A stretch of DNA of 16,097 bases from an uncultured Rhodospirillaceae bacterium (GTDB taxonomy: Bacteria > Pseudomonadota > Alphaproteobacteria > RF32 > CAG-239), in the NCBI GenBank assembly GCA_900320035.1, contig ONQU01000034.1:1-16097 (forward strand), written 5' to 3'. This document shows positions 1-7,177 of the stretch, piece by piece. Each line of letters opens with the position of its first letter. The stretch's first letter is position 1. The notes beneath the pieces were generated by a model. The model did not search any database. It saw only the letters and a program-made list of their open reading frames with translations, and had not been told where the DNA came from. A program made the position numbers and the translations under genes.

Positions 1-19
1 AATCCCACCGAGCTCACCA
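1..19 (+). tRNA. 3' end of a tRNA gene (partial, cut by window edge)
   Basis: The first bases fit the end of a tRNA. AAT would be the last three bases of the T loop, CCCAC (4-8) the 3' strand of the T stem, CGAGCTC (9-15) the seven-base 3' acceptor strand, A16 the discriminator and CCA (17-19) an encoded CCA end. The spacing of 5 + 7 + 1 + 3 is exactly that of a tRNA, and a terminator follows nine bases later. The anticodon lies outside the window, so the amino acid cannot be named. An overlapping coding tail cannot be strictly excluded. Confidence 0.72.
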
Positions 20-27
20 ATAAAAAG

Positions 28-51
28 ACCACCCGGGAGGGTGGTTTTTTT
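28..51 (+). terminator. Rho-independent terminator of the tRNA transcript
   Basis: A perfect 7-bp stem (ACCACCC, 28-34, with GGGTGGT, 39-45) encloses the tetraloop GGGA and runs into seven T residues (45-51). It lies directly after the CCA end, as expected for a tRNA unit. Confidence 0.88.
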
Positions 52-176
52 GTTGGCATGAGCGAGCGGATGGGTTCATCAGGTTCATCGTCAAAAGTAG
101 GGCAGGGAATAAAAATTATAGGTTTATCACCAGCAAAAGCGAGAATTGGCGAGAAATTTTAAATTGAAAAAAACAT

Positions 177-205
177 TTGCCATTTTCTTTTAGTTTTGTT
201 ATACT
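177..205 (+). promoter_or_regulatory. Sigma-70-type promoter for the popZ-like/valS unit
   Basis: TTGCCA (177-182) and TATACT (200-205) are separated by exactly 17 bases and closely match the -35 and -10 consensus. The predicted transcription start is near 212, giving a leader of about 40 bases with a Shine-Dalgarno AGGGTG at 239-244. An A/T-rich tract lies just upstream (155-175). This is the best complete promoter match in the window. Confidence 0.75.
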
Positions 206-253
206 GCTTAGCAATTGATTGTTGAAAAAAACTTAATTAGGGTGTTTTGATAA

Positions 254-568
254 ATGGCCGAACAAAATGAAGCGTCGATTGATGATATCATAAAATCTAT
301 CCGCGAAGCGATTGTCGCCAAAGAGCGTAAGCAATATTTCCAGTCTTTTTATCCGGCCGGAACTAAGGTTTTACAACCACAAAACGATATATTTGAACTT
401 TCGCGCAATATGTTGGTCAAGCGTGAAGATATCCCTTATCAACTCGGCGTTTGGAGTTTTGATGACGTTGCAAAAAAAATGATGAAGAAATATCGTACTT
501 ATTTCAACGATCGCCCGCAAAATAATGACCAAGTCGGGGTCCGAGTGCGCGTAAAGAAAGACGCTTAA
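254..568 (+). CDS. Short PopZ/DUF2497-like protein
   Basis: A 104-residue protein. Residues 8-20 (S-I-D-D-I-I-K-S-I-R-E-A-I) closely resemble the conserved N-terminal helix of the PopZ/DUF2497 family (S-M-E-E-I-L-A-S-I-R-x-I-I). D-I-F-E-L-S at 45-50 recalls the D-V-L-E-L-T motif of the same family. PopZ is a polar organising protein of Alphaproteobacteria: its N-terminal helix binds client proteins and its C-terminal helices drive self-assembly. DUF2497 genes commonly sit just before valS, as here. PopZ is about 177 residues in Caulobacter. This protein lacks the acidic proline-rich spacer and an obvious C-terminal assembly region, ending instead in a basic stretch (V-R-V-R-V-K-K-D-A). The start is supported by AGGGTG nine bases upstream and by the promoter at 177-205. 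The gene is clearly real; the family assignment is moderate and a scaffold function is inference. Confidence 0.72.
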   Translation: MAEQNEASIDDIIKSIREAIVAKERKQYFQSFYPAGTKVLQPQNDIFELSRNMLVKREDIPYQLGVWSFDDVAKKMMKKYRTYFNDRPQNNDQVGVRVRVKKDA

Positions 569-645
569 ACCTTGTCTGACGGCGCGACTTTCTCAAGCTT
601 TTTTGATTTTAAATGTTAATGTTAAAAAAATAATAGGAAATAAAA

Positions 646-3282
646 ATGTTAGAAAAAAATTATAATCCGCAGGGAATGGAAGAAAAAATTTATGCTAAGT
701 GGGAAAATGACGGTGATTTTAAGCCGGATATGCGTTCTGATAAAGATGCGTTTGCAATTGTCATTCCGCCTCCAAATGTAACCGGTTATCTGCATATGGG
801 GCACGCACTTGACAATACTTTACAGGATATTTTAATTCGCTACAACCGTATGCTTGGCAAAAAAGTACTTTGGCAGCCAGGAACCGACCATGCCGGTATT
901 GCCACGCAAATGGTAGTTGAAAAGCAATTAGCAAAAGAAGGTATTTCGCGTCATGACTTAGGCCGTGAAAAATTTGTGGAAACGGTATGGAAATGGAAAG
1001 CTCATTCCGGCGGAACCATTTGCAAGCAATTGCGCCGCTTAGGTGCTTCATGTGATTGGAGCCGTGAGCGTTTTACCATGGATGAAGGCTTATCACACGC
1101 CGTTCGCAAAATTTTTGTTTCACTTTACAAGGACGGACTTATTTATAAAGCAAAAAAACTGGTAAACTGGGATCCTAAATTGGAAACCGCCGTTTCTGAT
1201 TTGGAAGTCGTACAAACCGAAACCATCGGCAAAATGTATTACTACAAATACCCGTTGGAAAACAATCCTAATGAGTTTATTCATATTGCCACCACGCGTC
1301 CGGAAACCATGTTCGGCGATACGGCAGTAGCGGTATCAAAGGATAATCCGAAATTGGCACATCTCATCGGTCAAAACTGCATTTTGCCGATTGTTAATCG
1401 CGTTATTCCGATTATTAGCGATGAACACGCTGATCCGGAAAAAGGAACCGGTGCAGTGAAAATTACACCGGCTCATGACTTTAACGACTTTGAGGTCGGA
1501 CGTCGCCATAATTTGCCGATGATTAACATTTTAAATCCGGATGCCACGCTTAATGAAAACACGCCATATAATGGTATGTCTACACAAGAAGCCCGTATCA
1601 AGACTATTGAAGAATTAACCAAACTGGGCTTAATGGAAAAAATTGAAGATCACCCGATGGTTATTCCGTATGGCGAGCGCAGTGGCGCTGTCATTGAGCC
1701 ATATATGACCGACCAATGGTTTGTTGATGCGCCGAAATTGGCGGTGGAAGCTCGCCGTGCGGTTAATGATGGCGAAATGGAATTTGTTCCGGCAACTTAT
1801 AAGAAAACCTATTTTGAATGGATGAATAACATTCAACCGTGGTGTATTTCCCGCCAATTGTGGTGGGGACACCAAATGCCGATATGGTATGGTCCGGACG
1901 GCACAATTTTCTGCGAAGAAAATGAAGAAGAAGCTCAAGCCGCCGCCGATAAACACTATGGTAAGCATGAAGAATTAACTCGTGAAACTGATGTTTTAGA
2001 TACATGGTTTTCTTCGGGTTTATGGGCTTTTTCAACGCTTGGCTGGCCGGAAAGTACCGAATATTTAAAAACCTTCTACCCGACTTCGGTTTTGGTGACC
2101 GGTTTTGACATCATCTTTTTCTGGGTAGCGCGAATGATGATGATGAGCATGTATATGATGAAGCGCGTTCCGTTTAAAAAGTGCTATATCCATGGTCTGG
2201 TTCGTGATGAGCAAGGGCGCAAAATGAGCAAATCTAAAGGCAACACGGTTGATCCGATGGAAACTATTGAAAAATATGGTGCCGATGCTTTGCGCTTTTT
2301 CATGGCTTCGTCAGAAACGCAAGGTCGCGACATTAACCTCTCTGATTCGCGTATTCAGGGCTATCGTAATTTTGCCACCAAGCTATGGAATGCGGCACGC
2401 TTTTGTGAAATGAATCAATGCTATAGCGTTAAAGATTTCGATATTAAAAATGCTAAATTGGCCATCAATAAGTGGATTATCACCAAAGCTCAGGAGGCCA
2501 CGAAAGATGTTACCGATAATTTGAATAATTATCGTTTTTCTGATGCCGCTAATGCTGTTTATCAGTTTGTTTGGGGTACTTTCTGCGATTGGTATATTGA
2601 ATTAACTAAGCCGATTTTCTATGGCGAAAATGCCGCTGACATCGCTGAAACGCGCGCGGTTGCGGCGTGGGTTTTAGACCGCATTTTAATTATTTTGCAC
2701 CCGTTTATGCCGTTTATAACGGCTGAATTGTGGCAAAATTTAGCCACCCGCAATACCAAACTGATTAAAACCGCATGGCCGGTTAATGAAACAATAGATA
2801 CTGCCGCTAAGGAAGAAATTGATTGGGCGGTAGATTTTATTTCTGCTATCCGTTCATTGCGTGCGGCAATGAATTTACCGGCTGGTGCTAAATTGCACGT
2901 TTACGCTAAGGCTTCAGACAAGGATTTAGCCGTTTTGGAAAAACAAAACAAGCTGATTTGCACTTTGGCTCGTTTGGAAACCTTAGAGCCGCTCGGTGAT
3001 AAAGAAATCAGCAAGGATATGGTGCAAACGGTTTGCCGCGATGCCACGATTTTGATTCCGCTTAAGGGTGTGGTAGATTTTGCGGCGGAACGTGAACGCC
3101 TGAGTAAGGAATTGGATACCTTGAATAAAAACTTAGAGGGCTATGCACGTAAATTGAGCAACGAAAGCTTTGTGGCAAAAGCGCCGGCAAATGTGGTGGC
3201 TGAAGAAAAACGCCGCCAGTCGGAAGCTATGGAAAACAAAGCTAAAGTTGAAGAAGCTCTCGCTCGTATTGCTAATTTTTAA
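646..3282 (+). CDS. valS: Valine--tRNA ligase (ValRS)
   Basis: This cytoplasmic class Ia synthetase charges tRNA-Val with valine using ATP and edits mischarged threonine. It has 878 residues; the E. coli enzyme has 951. Visible parts in order: the HIGH-type ATP motif H-M-G-H (50-53) after P-P-P-N-V-T-G; the CP1 editing domain with T-T-R-P-E-T (216-221); D-V-L-D-T-W-F-S-S-G-L-W (449-460); the KMSKS loop (526-530); an anticodon-binding region after about 600; and a C-terminal arm rich in K, E and L with coiled-coil character (about 805-878). It is the bacterial type of enzyme. The gene follows the popZ-like gene by 77 bases with no clear terminator between them, so co-transcription is likely. 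The Shine-Dalgarno (TAGGAA) is weak. The stop codon is embedded in the ribosome site of the next gene. Confidence 0.98.
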   Translation: MLEKNYNPQGMEEKIYAKWENDGDFKPDMRSDKDAFAIVIPPPNVTGYLHMGHALDNTLQDILIRYNRMLGKKVLWQPGTDHAGIATQMVVEKQLAKEGISRHDLGREKFVETVWKWKAHSGGTICKQLRRLGASCDWSRERFTMDEGLSHAVRKIFVSLYKDGLIYKAKKLVNWDPKLETAVSDLEVVQTETIGKMYYYKYPLENNPNEFIHIATTRPETMFGDTAVAVSKDNPKLAHLIGQNCILPIVNRVIPIISDEHADPEKGTGAVKITPAHDFNDFEVGRRHNLPMINILNPDATLNENTPYNGMSTQEARIKTIEELTKLGLMEKIEDHPMVIPYGERSGAVIEPYMTDQWFVDAPKLAVEARRAVNDGEMEFVPATYKKTYFEWMNNIQPWCISRQLWWGHQMPIWYGPDGTIFCEENEEEAQAAADKHYGKHEELTRETDVLDTWFSSGLWAFSTLGWPESTEYLKTFYPTSVLVTGFDIIFFWVARMMMMSMYMMKRVPFKKCYIHGLVRDEQGRKMSKSKGNTVDPMETIEKYGADALRFFMASSETQGRDINLSDSRIQGYRNFATKLWNAARFCEMNQCYSVKDFDIKNAKLAINKWIITKAQEATKDVTDNLNNYRFSDAANAVYQFVWGTFCDWYIELTKPIFYGENAADIAETRAVAAWVLDRILIILHPFMPFITAELWQNLATRNTKLIKTAWPVNETIDTAAKEEIDWAVDFISAIRSLRAAMNLPAGAKLHVYAKASDKDLAVLEKQNKLICTLARLETLEPLGDKEISKDMVQTVCRDATILIPLKGVVDFAAERERLSKELDTLNKNLEGYARKLSNESFVAKAPANVVAEEKRRQSEAMENKAKVEEALARIANF

Positions 3283-3294
3283 GGAGATAATTTA

Positions 3295-3933
3295 ATGAAA
3301 AAAATCATTTTATGTTTAGTTGCCGTATGCTTTATGAGTGCTTGCGCCACCGACCCTTATACCGGTGAAAGCAAAGTTTCTAAAACCGCGTGGGGAACCG
3401 GAATCGGTACGGCAGTTGGTGCCGGTTTGGGCGCTATTATCGGCGGCGAAAAAGGCGCGCTTATCGGTGCCGGCATTGGAGCAGCAACCGGTGCGGCAAC
3501 CGGTGGCTATATGGATATTCAGGCCAATAAACTTCGCCAAGAATTAGCCGGTACCGGTGTCCAAGTAGCGCGCGATGGTGATAATATTCGTTTAATTATG
3601 CCAAACAGCATTACCTTTAACACCAATGAATCGACATTAAAAATAACCTCTAACAAGGTTTTAGACTCGGTTGCTTTGGTGGCTAAAGAATATGATAAAA
3701 CTAAGTTGCAAATTGTGGGTTATACCGACAGCACCGGTAATGATAAAATCAATATTCCGCTGTCACAGCGTCGGGCTTTGGCCGTGGCTAATTATTTGGC
3801 TTTGCGCGGTGTAGCATCCGAACGCTTAAATGCGTACGGTGCCGGTGCACAAAACCCGATTGCCTCAAATGCCACAGAGGAAGGTAAAGCGCAAAATCGC
3901 CGTGTTGAAATCATGCTGATTAACGCGCAATAA
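3295..3933 (+). CDS. Glycine-zipper/OmpA-type peptidoglycan-binding lipoprotein
   Basis: A 212-residue envelope protein. A lipoprotein signal ends in M-S-A-C with C17 as the lipid-accepting cysteine (M at -3 is unusual but tolerated). Residues about 33-71 form a glycine-zipper segment (repeated G-x-G-x3-G) of the kind found in YiaD-like proteins, which may pack in or on the membrane. Residues about 95-210 are an OmpA-C domain. G-Y-T-D-S-T-G carries D145, and S-Q-R-R carries R160, at the same spacing as the diaminopimelate-binding Asp/Arg pair of E. coli OmpA, so peptidoglycan binding is expected. The outer membrane is the likely site (A at +2, no Asp retention signal). The Shine-Dalgarno AAGGAG (3281-3286) overlaps the valS stop, so it is the last gene of that unit. 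The exact role beyond cell-wall tethering is unknown. Confidence 0.93.
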   Translation: MKKIILCLVAVCFMSACATDPYTGESKVSKTAWGTGIGTAVGAGLGAIIGGEKGALIGAGIGAATGAATGGYMDIQANKLRQELAGTGVQVARDGDNIRLIMPNSITFNTNESTLKITSNKVLDSVALVAKEYDKTKLQIVGYTDSTGNDKINIPLSQRRALAVANYLALRGVASERLNAYGAGAQNPIASNATEEGKAQNRRVEIMLINAQ

Positions 3934-3946
3934 TTCATTGTTTCAG

Positions 3947-3991
3947 AAAAACGACGTTTTTCTCTGCAAAACGGAGAAAGCGTCGTTTTTT
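3947..3991. terminator. Hairpin terminator, probably bidirectional
   Basis: AAAAACGACG (3947-3956) pairs with CGTCGTTTTT (3981-3990). The stem continues inward as TTTTTCTC against GGAGAAAG with one bulged T and G-U pairs. T runs lie at the 3' end on both strands, so it can end the valS-lipoprotein transcript on plus and back up termination of trxB on minus. Confidence 0.82.
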
Positions 3992-4040
3992 GATGTTGTT
4001 TTTTATAATGTCTTCCCTCTCAGCTGCGCTATTTTATACA

Positions 4041-4084
4041 GTCATCCCTCGCCGAGGCGGAACGCCGAGCGCGTCCCGGAATCT
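4041..4084. repeat. Candidate short intergenic palindromic element
   Basis: The segment begins GTCATCCC and ends CGGAATCT, with a GC-rich core that includes a GGCG-TTC-CGCC hairpin (read on minus) and two copies of the 7-mer CGCCGAG. This outline resembles the short GTCATCC...GGATCT palindromic repeats dispersed between genes in many alphaproteobacterial genomes. Only one copy is in this window, so repeat status rests on resemblance. It lies just downstream of trxB and could fold in that transcript. Confidence 0.35.
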
Positions 4085-4098
4085 TCGAATTTAAAAGC

Positions 4099-5025
4099 CT
4101 ACAAATCAGCAATGGCTTGCAAAGCCGCCCGCGCCCCGCAACCGGCGGCAATTACCGCTTGCCGATACGGATTGCACACATCGCCGGCGGCATAAACACC
4201 TTGAATATCGGTAGCATTACCTTGCGGTTTGACCACAATATAACCACCGGCATCTAAGTGTAAATAGCGACGAAACATTTCAGTGTTCGGATGATGCCCG
4301 ATTGATACAAAAACCCCTGACACATCAAGGTATTTTTTCTTATCGCTTTTCACATTGCGAATCCTAATACCGGTGACTTCCAACGGATTATCGGTGCCGA
4401 TAATTTCATCAACCACATTGTTCCAAAAAATGGTGATTTTGCGATTTTCAAACAGTCGCCGTTGCAAAATATGCTCCGCGTTAAATGAGTGACGCCGATG
4501 AATGAGATAAACCTTCTCCACGTAGTTGGTTAAATATAAAGCTTGCTCTAATGCCGAATTACCACCGCCAACCACCGCCACTTCTTTGCCGCGATACAAA
4601 AAGCCGTCACAAGTGGCACATGATGAAACGCCATGACCGATATATTTTTGCTCACTCGGTAAACCAAGCCATTTCACCGAAGCGCCGGTGGCAATAATGA
4701 TTGACTTCGACATAAATGAATTACCGCTGGCCGAACTGCACACAAAAGGCCGATCATAGAAATCAACTTCGGTAATTTCATCATCGATAATTTTCACCCC
4801 TAAATTAACGGCCTGTTGGTGGATTTTTTCCATCAAATCATAACCGGTGAGCGGCTCGCTAAATCCCGGAAAGTTTTCGACAATACTTGAGCGAATGAGT
4901 TGTCCGCCTTTTTGCGCACCGGCCACAATCAAAGCGTTAATTCCGGCTCGGGCGGCATAAATACCGGCGGTATAACCGGCCGGTCCCGACCCTATAATCA
5001 GTAAGTCCGACTTATATTCTGCCAT
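4099..5025 (-). CDS. trxB: Thioredoxin-disulfide reductase
   Basis: This cytoplasmic flavoenzyme passes electrons from NADPH through FAD and a redox disulfide to thioredoxin. It has 308 residues; the E. coli enzyme has 321. The FAD-binding G-S-G-P-A-G is at 12-17, the redox pair C136-A-T-C139 is followed by D-G, the NADPH site G-G-G-N-S-A is at 153-158, and the C-terminal FAD motif is A-A-G-D-V. The start at 5025 is preferred over the upstream ATG at 5043: a perfect AAGGAG lies six bases before the former, no ribosome site precedes the latter, and the protein then begins M-A-E-Y-K-S-D, typical of the family. It is monocistronic and divergent from the next gene. A TTTACA on minus (5085-5090) could be a -35 box but has no good -10. 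The hairpin at 3947-3991 lies downstream. Confidence 0.96.
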   Translation of the reverse strand: MAEYKSDLLIIGSGPAGYTAGIYAARAGINALIVAGAQKGGQLIRSSIVENFPGFSEPLTGYDLMEKIHQQAVNLGVKIIDDEITEVDFYDRPFVCSSASGNSFMSKSIIIATGASVKWLGLPSEQKYIGHGVSSCATCDGFLYRGKEVAVVGGGNSALEQALYLTNYVEKVYLIHRRHSFNAEHILQRRLFENRKITIFWNNVVDEIIGTDNPLEVTGIRIRNVKSDKKKYLDVSGVFVSIGHHPNTEMFRRYLHLDAGGYIVVKPQGNATDIQGVYAAGDVCNPYRQAVIAAGCGARAALQAIADL

Positions 5026-5031
5026 TATTTT

Positions 5032-5037
5032 CTCCTT
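5032..5037 (-). promoter_or_regulatory. Shine-Dalgarno site that fixes the trxB start
   Basis: Read on minus this is AAGGAG, six bases before the ATG at 5025. It lies inside the longer reading frame that would start at 5043, so it decides between the two starts in favour of the shorter protein. Confidence 0.8.
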
Positions 5038-5173
5038 GCTCATAAAAAATAATTGGCTTTAGATAAAATTCAATGGGAACGTCCTGTAAATCTTGTTTTT
5101 CATAGTGGTGTAAAGACTATTTTAACATTTTTGCTTTAATCTTAAGGGCAAAAGAGTATCAGAGCGAGGAAAA

Positions 5174-5641
5174 ATGAAAAAATTCTACATCATTTTGGGG
5201 CTGATTGTAACGCTGATTATCAGTGGCTGCATGGGTCGTCCACAATCCATAACGGAAGATTTATATGGCCTCACGCCGCATTGCCGGCACGAAACAACCA
5301 TTGCCGTATATAGCAAAGATGGTATGCACACCTATCCGGGCTGTGCCGATTACGATTATGATTATCAGCCGACCGGCGAACTCAGCGAACACGACTTTCC
5401 GCAGGTGCCAAATAATAAATATGATGCTAATCAAGTGGTTCTGGAAAACTTAAACACGCGTGTTCTGGCTTATTGCCGCGGTACAGAGGCAGAAATCGAT
5501 GCATGTGTCGCTGTTTTGGAAGACTCTTGCTATGTTCGCATCACGGAAATTCCGCACATGGCCGCTAAATACGATAAACTCAAAATTGGCACTTATCCGA
5601 CCAGACGCTGGCGTAATGGTGAAGACGTACCGAGGTGGTAA
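5174..5641 (+). CDS. Small lipoprotein of unknown function upstream of comM
   Basis: A 155-residue protein that I do not recognise. It has a lysine-led hydrophobic signal and a clean lipobox I-S-G-C with C19 as the lipidated residue, so it should be anchored in the envelope; M at +2 is compatible with the outer membrane. The mature part has five cysteines (37, 57, 101, 111, 119), enough for two disulfides, a tyrosine/aspartate-rich stretch Y-D-Y-D-Y (about 60-64) and a basic C-terminal tail with R-R-W-R. No catalytic motif is visible. The start has GAGGA a few bases upstream. Its stop codon at 5639-5641 is two bases before the comM ATG, and the comM ribosome site lies in its last codons, so the two genes are translationally coupled. 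That coupling says nothing certain about function, as ComM is cytoplasmic. Confidence 0.85.
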   Translation: MKKFYIILGLIVTLIISGCMGRPQSITEDLYGLTPHCRHETTIAVYSKDGMHTYPGCADYDYDYQPTGELSEHDFPQVPNNKYDANQVVLENLNTRVLAYCRGTEAEIDACVAVLEDSCYVRITEIPHMAAKYDKLKIGTYPTRRWRNGEDVPRW

Positions 5642-5643
5642 AC

Positions 5644-7167
5644 ATGTTAGCACGCGTTAACACCATAGCATTCAACGGACTTTCAACCTTAGATGTCGAT
5701 TTGCAACTGCAAATCACATCCGGTATGCCGGTGTTTTCGATTGTCGGTCTGCCGGATAAAACCATTGCCGAAAGTCGTGAACGCGTGCGCGCGGCCTTGA
5801 ATACACTCGGTATAGAATTGCCGGCGAAGCGCATCATTATCAACTTAGCTCCGGCCGATTTGTTGAAAGAAGGTTCGCACTTCGATTTACCGATTGCCTT
5901 AGCTATGCTAGCCGGTTTGGGCGTTGTTCCGGCAGAAGAAGTTAATCATTATTTGGTCATTGGTGAGCTCGGTTTAGATGGGCAAATTCAGCCGGTTAAC
6001 GGGGTTTTACCGGTTGCTATTCATGCACAAAGACGCCATCTGGGTTTAATCTGCCCGCAAGCACAAGGCAGCGAAGCGGTTTGGTCCGGTCTCAAAGATA
6101 TTATCGCCGCACCGAGTTTGTTGGCGCTCATCAATCATTTGAAAGGCGTTCAGCAATTACCGGCACCGGTGGCAAAGCAAAAAAAGAGCCGCACTTCCGA
6201 CTTGGATATGGCCGATGTCAAAGGTCAGGAAACCGCAAAACGTGCCATGGAAATTGCCGCGGCCGGCGGTCATAATATGCTGATGGTCGGTACGCCGGGC
6301 GCCGGTAAATCAATGCTAGCAGCGCGTATGGTTACAATTTTACCACCACTGACAACCGAAGAAGCTCTAGAAACATGTATGATCCATTCAATTGCCGGTG
6401 AACTCAAAGATGGCGAAATCAGTTTTGACCGCCCTTATCGCGATCCGCACCACAATGCCTCAACACCGGCTTTAATCGGTGGTGGTCGCAAAGGTATTCC
6501 GGGCGAAATTTCATTGGCCCATAACGGTGTGTTGTTTTTAGATGAATTACCGGAATTTAATCGTTCTACTTTAGAGGCCTTACGCCAACCGATTGAAACC
6601 GGCTATGTTTCAATTTCACGGGTTAATTGCCATACTCAATATCCGGCTAATTTCCAGCTGATTGCCGCGATGAATCCTTGCCGCTGCGGCTATTTTGGCA
6701 TCAACGGGCAAGAATGCACCAGAGCACCAAAATGCGCTGAAGAATATCAATCACGTATTTCCGGTCCGCTGATGGATCGCTTTGATATTCATATCCAAGT
6801 ACCACCTGTCAGTCCATGGGATATGTCGGAAATCAAAAGCGGTGAAAGCTCGGCGGTTATTCGTGAGCGGGTTATTGCCGCCCGAAAAATTCAGCGGCAG
6901 CGTTTTGCAGATATGGGGTTAAAAAATTTATATACCAATTCACAGCTCAAAGGCGATGCGTTAGAACAAGTTACGCAACTTGCCGATGATGCTAAACAAT
7001 TATTAGTGTCCTTTGCTGATAAGATGAAACTATCGGCGCGGGCTTATCATCGCACATTAAAGTTGGCAAGAACAATTGCGGACTTGCAAAATGAAAAAAA
7101 TGTGTCTAAGATACACGTAGCAGAGGCGTTGTCATACAGATATGTTATGCCGTCCAAACAGGTTTAG
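5644..7167 (+). CDS. comM: ComM/YifB-type AAA+ ATPase (Mg-chelatase-like)
   Basis: ComM is a hexameric branch-migration helicase that extends heteroduplex during natural transformation in Vibrio; the family (YifB) is widespread, including in bacteria not known to be competent. The protein has 507 residues, close to E. coli YifB (506). Residues about 15-140 form the N-terminal Lon-protease-like ChlI domain (S-I-V-G-L-P-D, L-A-P-A-D-L-x-K-E-G). Walker A G-T-P-G-A-G-K-S is at 216-223 and Walker B F-L-D-E at 298-301. A cysteine cluster C346-R-C348 followed by two more cysteines could bind metal. The Mg-chelatase C-terminal helical domain ends with S-A-R-A-Y-H-R-T-L-K. The ATG at 5644 is chosen because GAGGTG (5632-5637) sits six bases before it; a GTG at 5635 overlaps that site. 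The stop TAG overlaps the next gene's ribosome site. Confidence 0.95.
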   Translation: MLARVNTIAFNGLSTLDVDLQLQITSGMPVFSIVGLPDKTIAESRERVRAALNTLGIELPAKRIIINLAPADLLKEGSHFDLPIALAMLAGLGVVPAEEVNHYLVIGELGLDGQIQPVNGVLPVAIHAQRRHLGLICPQAQGSEAVWSGLKDIIAAPSLLALINHLKGVQQLPAPVAKQKKSRTSDLDMADVKGQETAKRAMEIAAAGGHNMLMVGTPGAGKSMLAARMVTILPPLTTEEALETCMIHSIAGELKDGEISFDRPYRDPHHNASTPALIGGGRKGIPGEISLAHNGVLFLDELPEFNRSTLEALRQPIETGYVSISRVNCHTQYPANFQLIAAMNPCRCGYFGINGQECTRAPKCAEEYQSRISGPLMDRFDIHIQVPPVSPWDMSEIKSGESSAVIRERVIAARKIQRQRFADMGLKNLYTNSQLKGDALEQVTQLADDAKQLLVSFADKMKLSARAYHRTLKLARTIADLQNEKNVSKIHVAEALSYRYVMPSKQV

Positions 7168-7177
7168 GAGAAAACAA

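Noticed and set aside
3938..4195. 85-codon frame on plus after the OmpA-type lipoprotein
   Set aside because: It lies across the terminator, the candidate palindrome and the antisense of the trxB end, without a ribosome site.
5122..5147. Possible CtrA-type site (TTAA pairs) before the small lipoprotein gene
   Set aside because: TTAA motifs are present but spaced by ten and two bases, not the seven required, in an A/T-rich region where they occur by chance.
5635..5643. GTG start for comM nine bases upstream of the ATG
   Set aside because: The GTG is part of the GAGGTG ribosome site that serves the ATG at 5644.
7142..7177. Longer N-terminus for the secreted protein, starting inside comM
   Set aside because: It would put basic residues ahead of a normal signal peptide; AGGAG at 7166-7170 points to the ATG at 7178.
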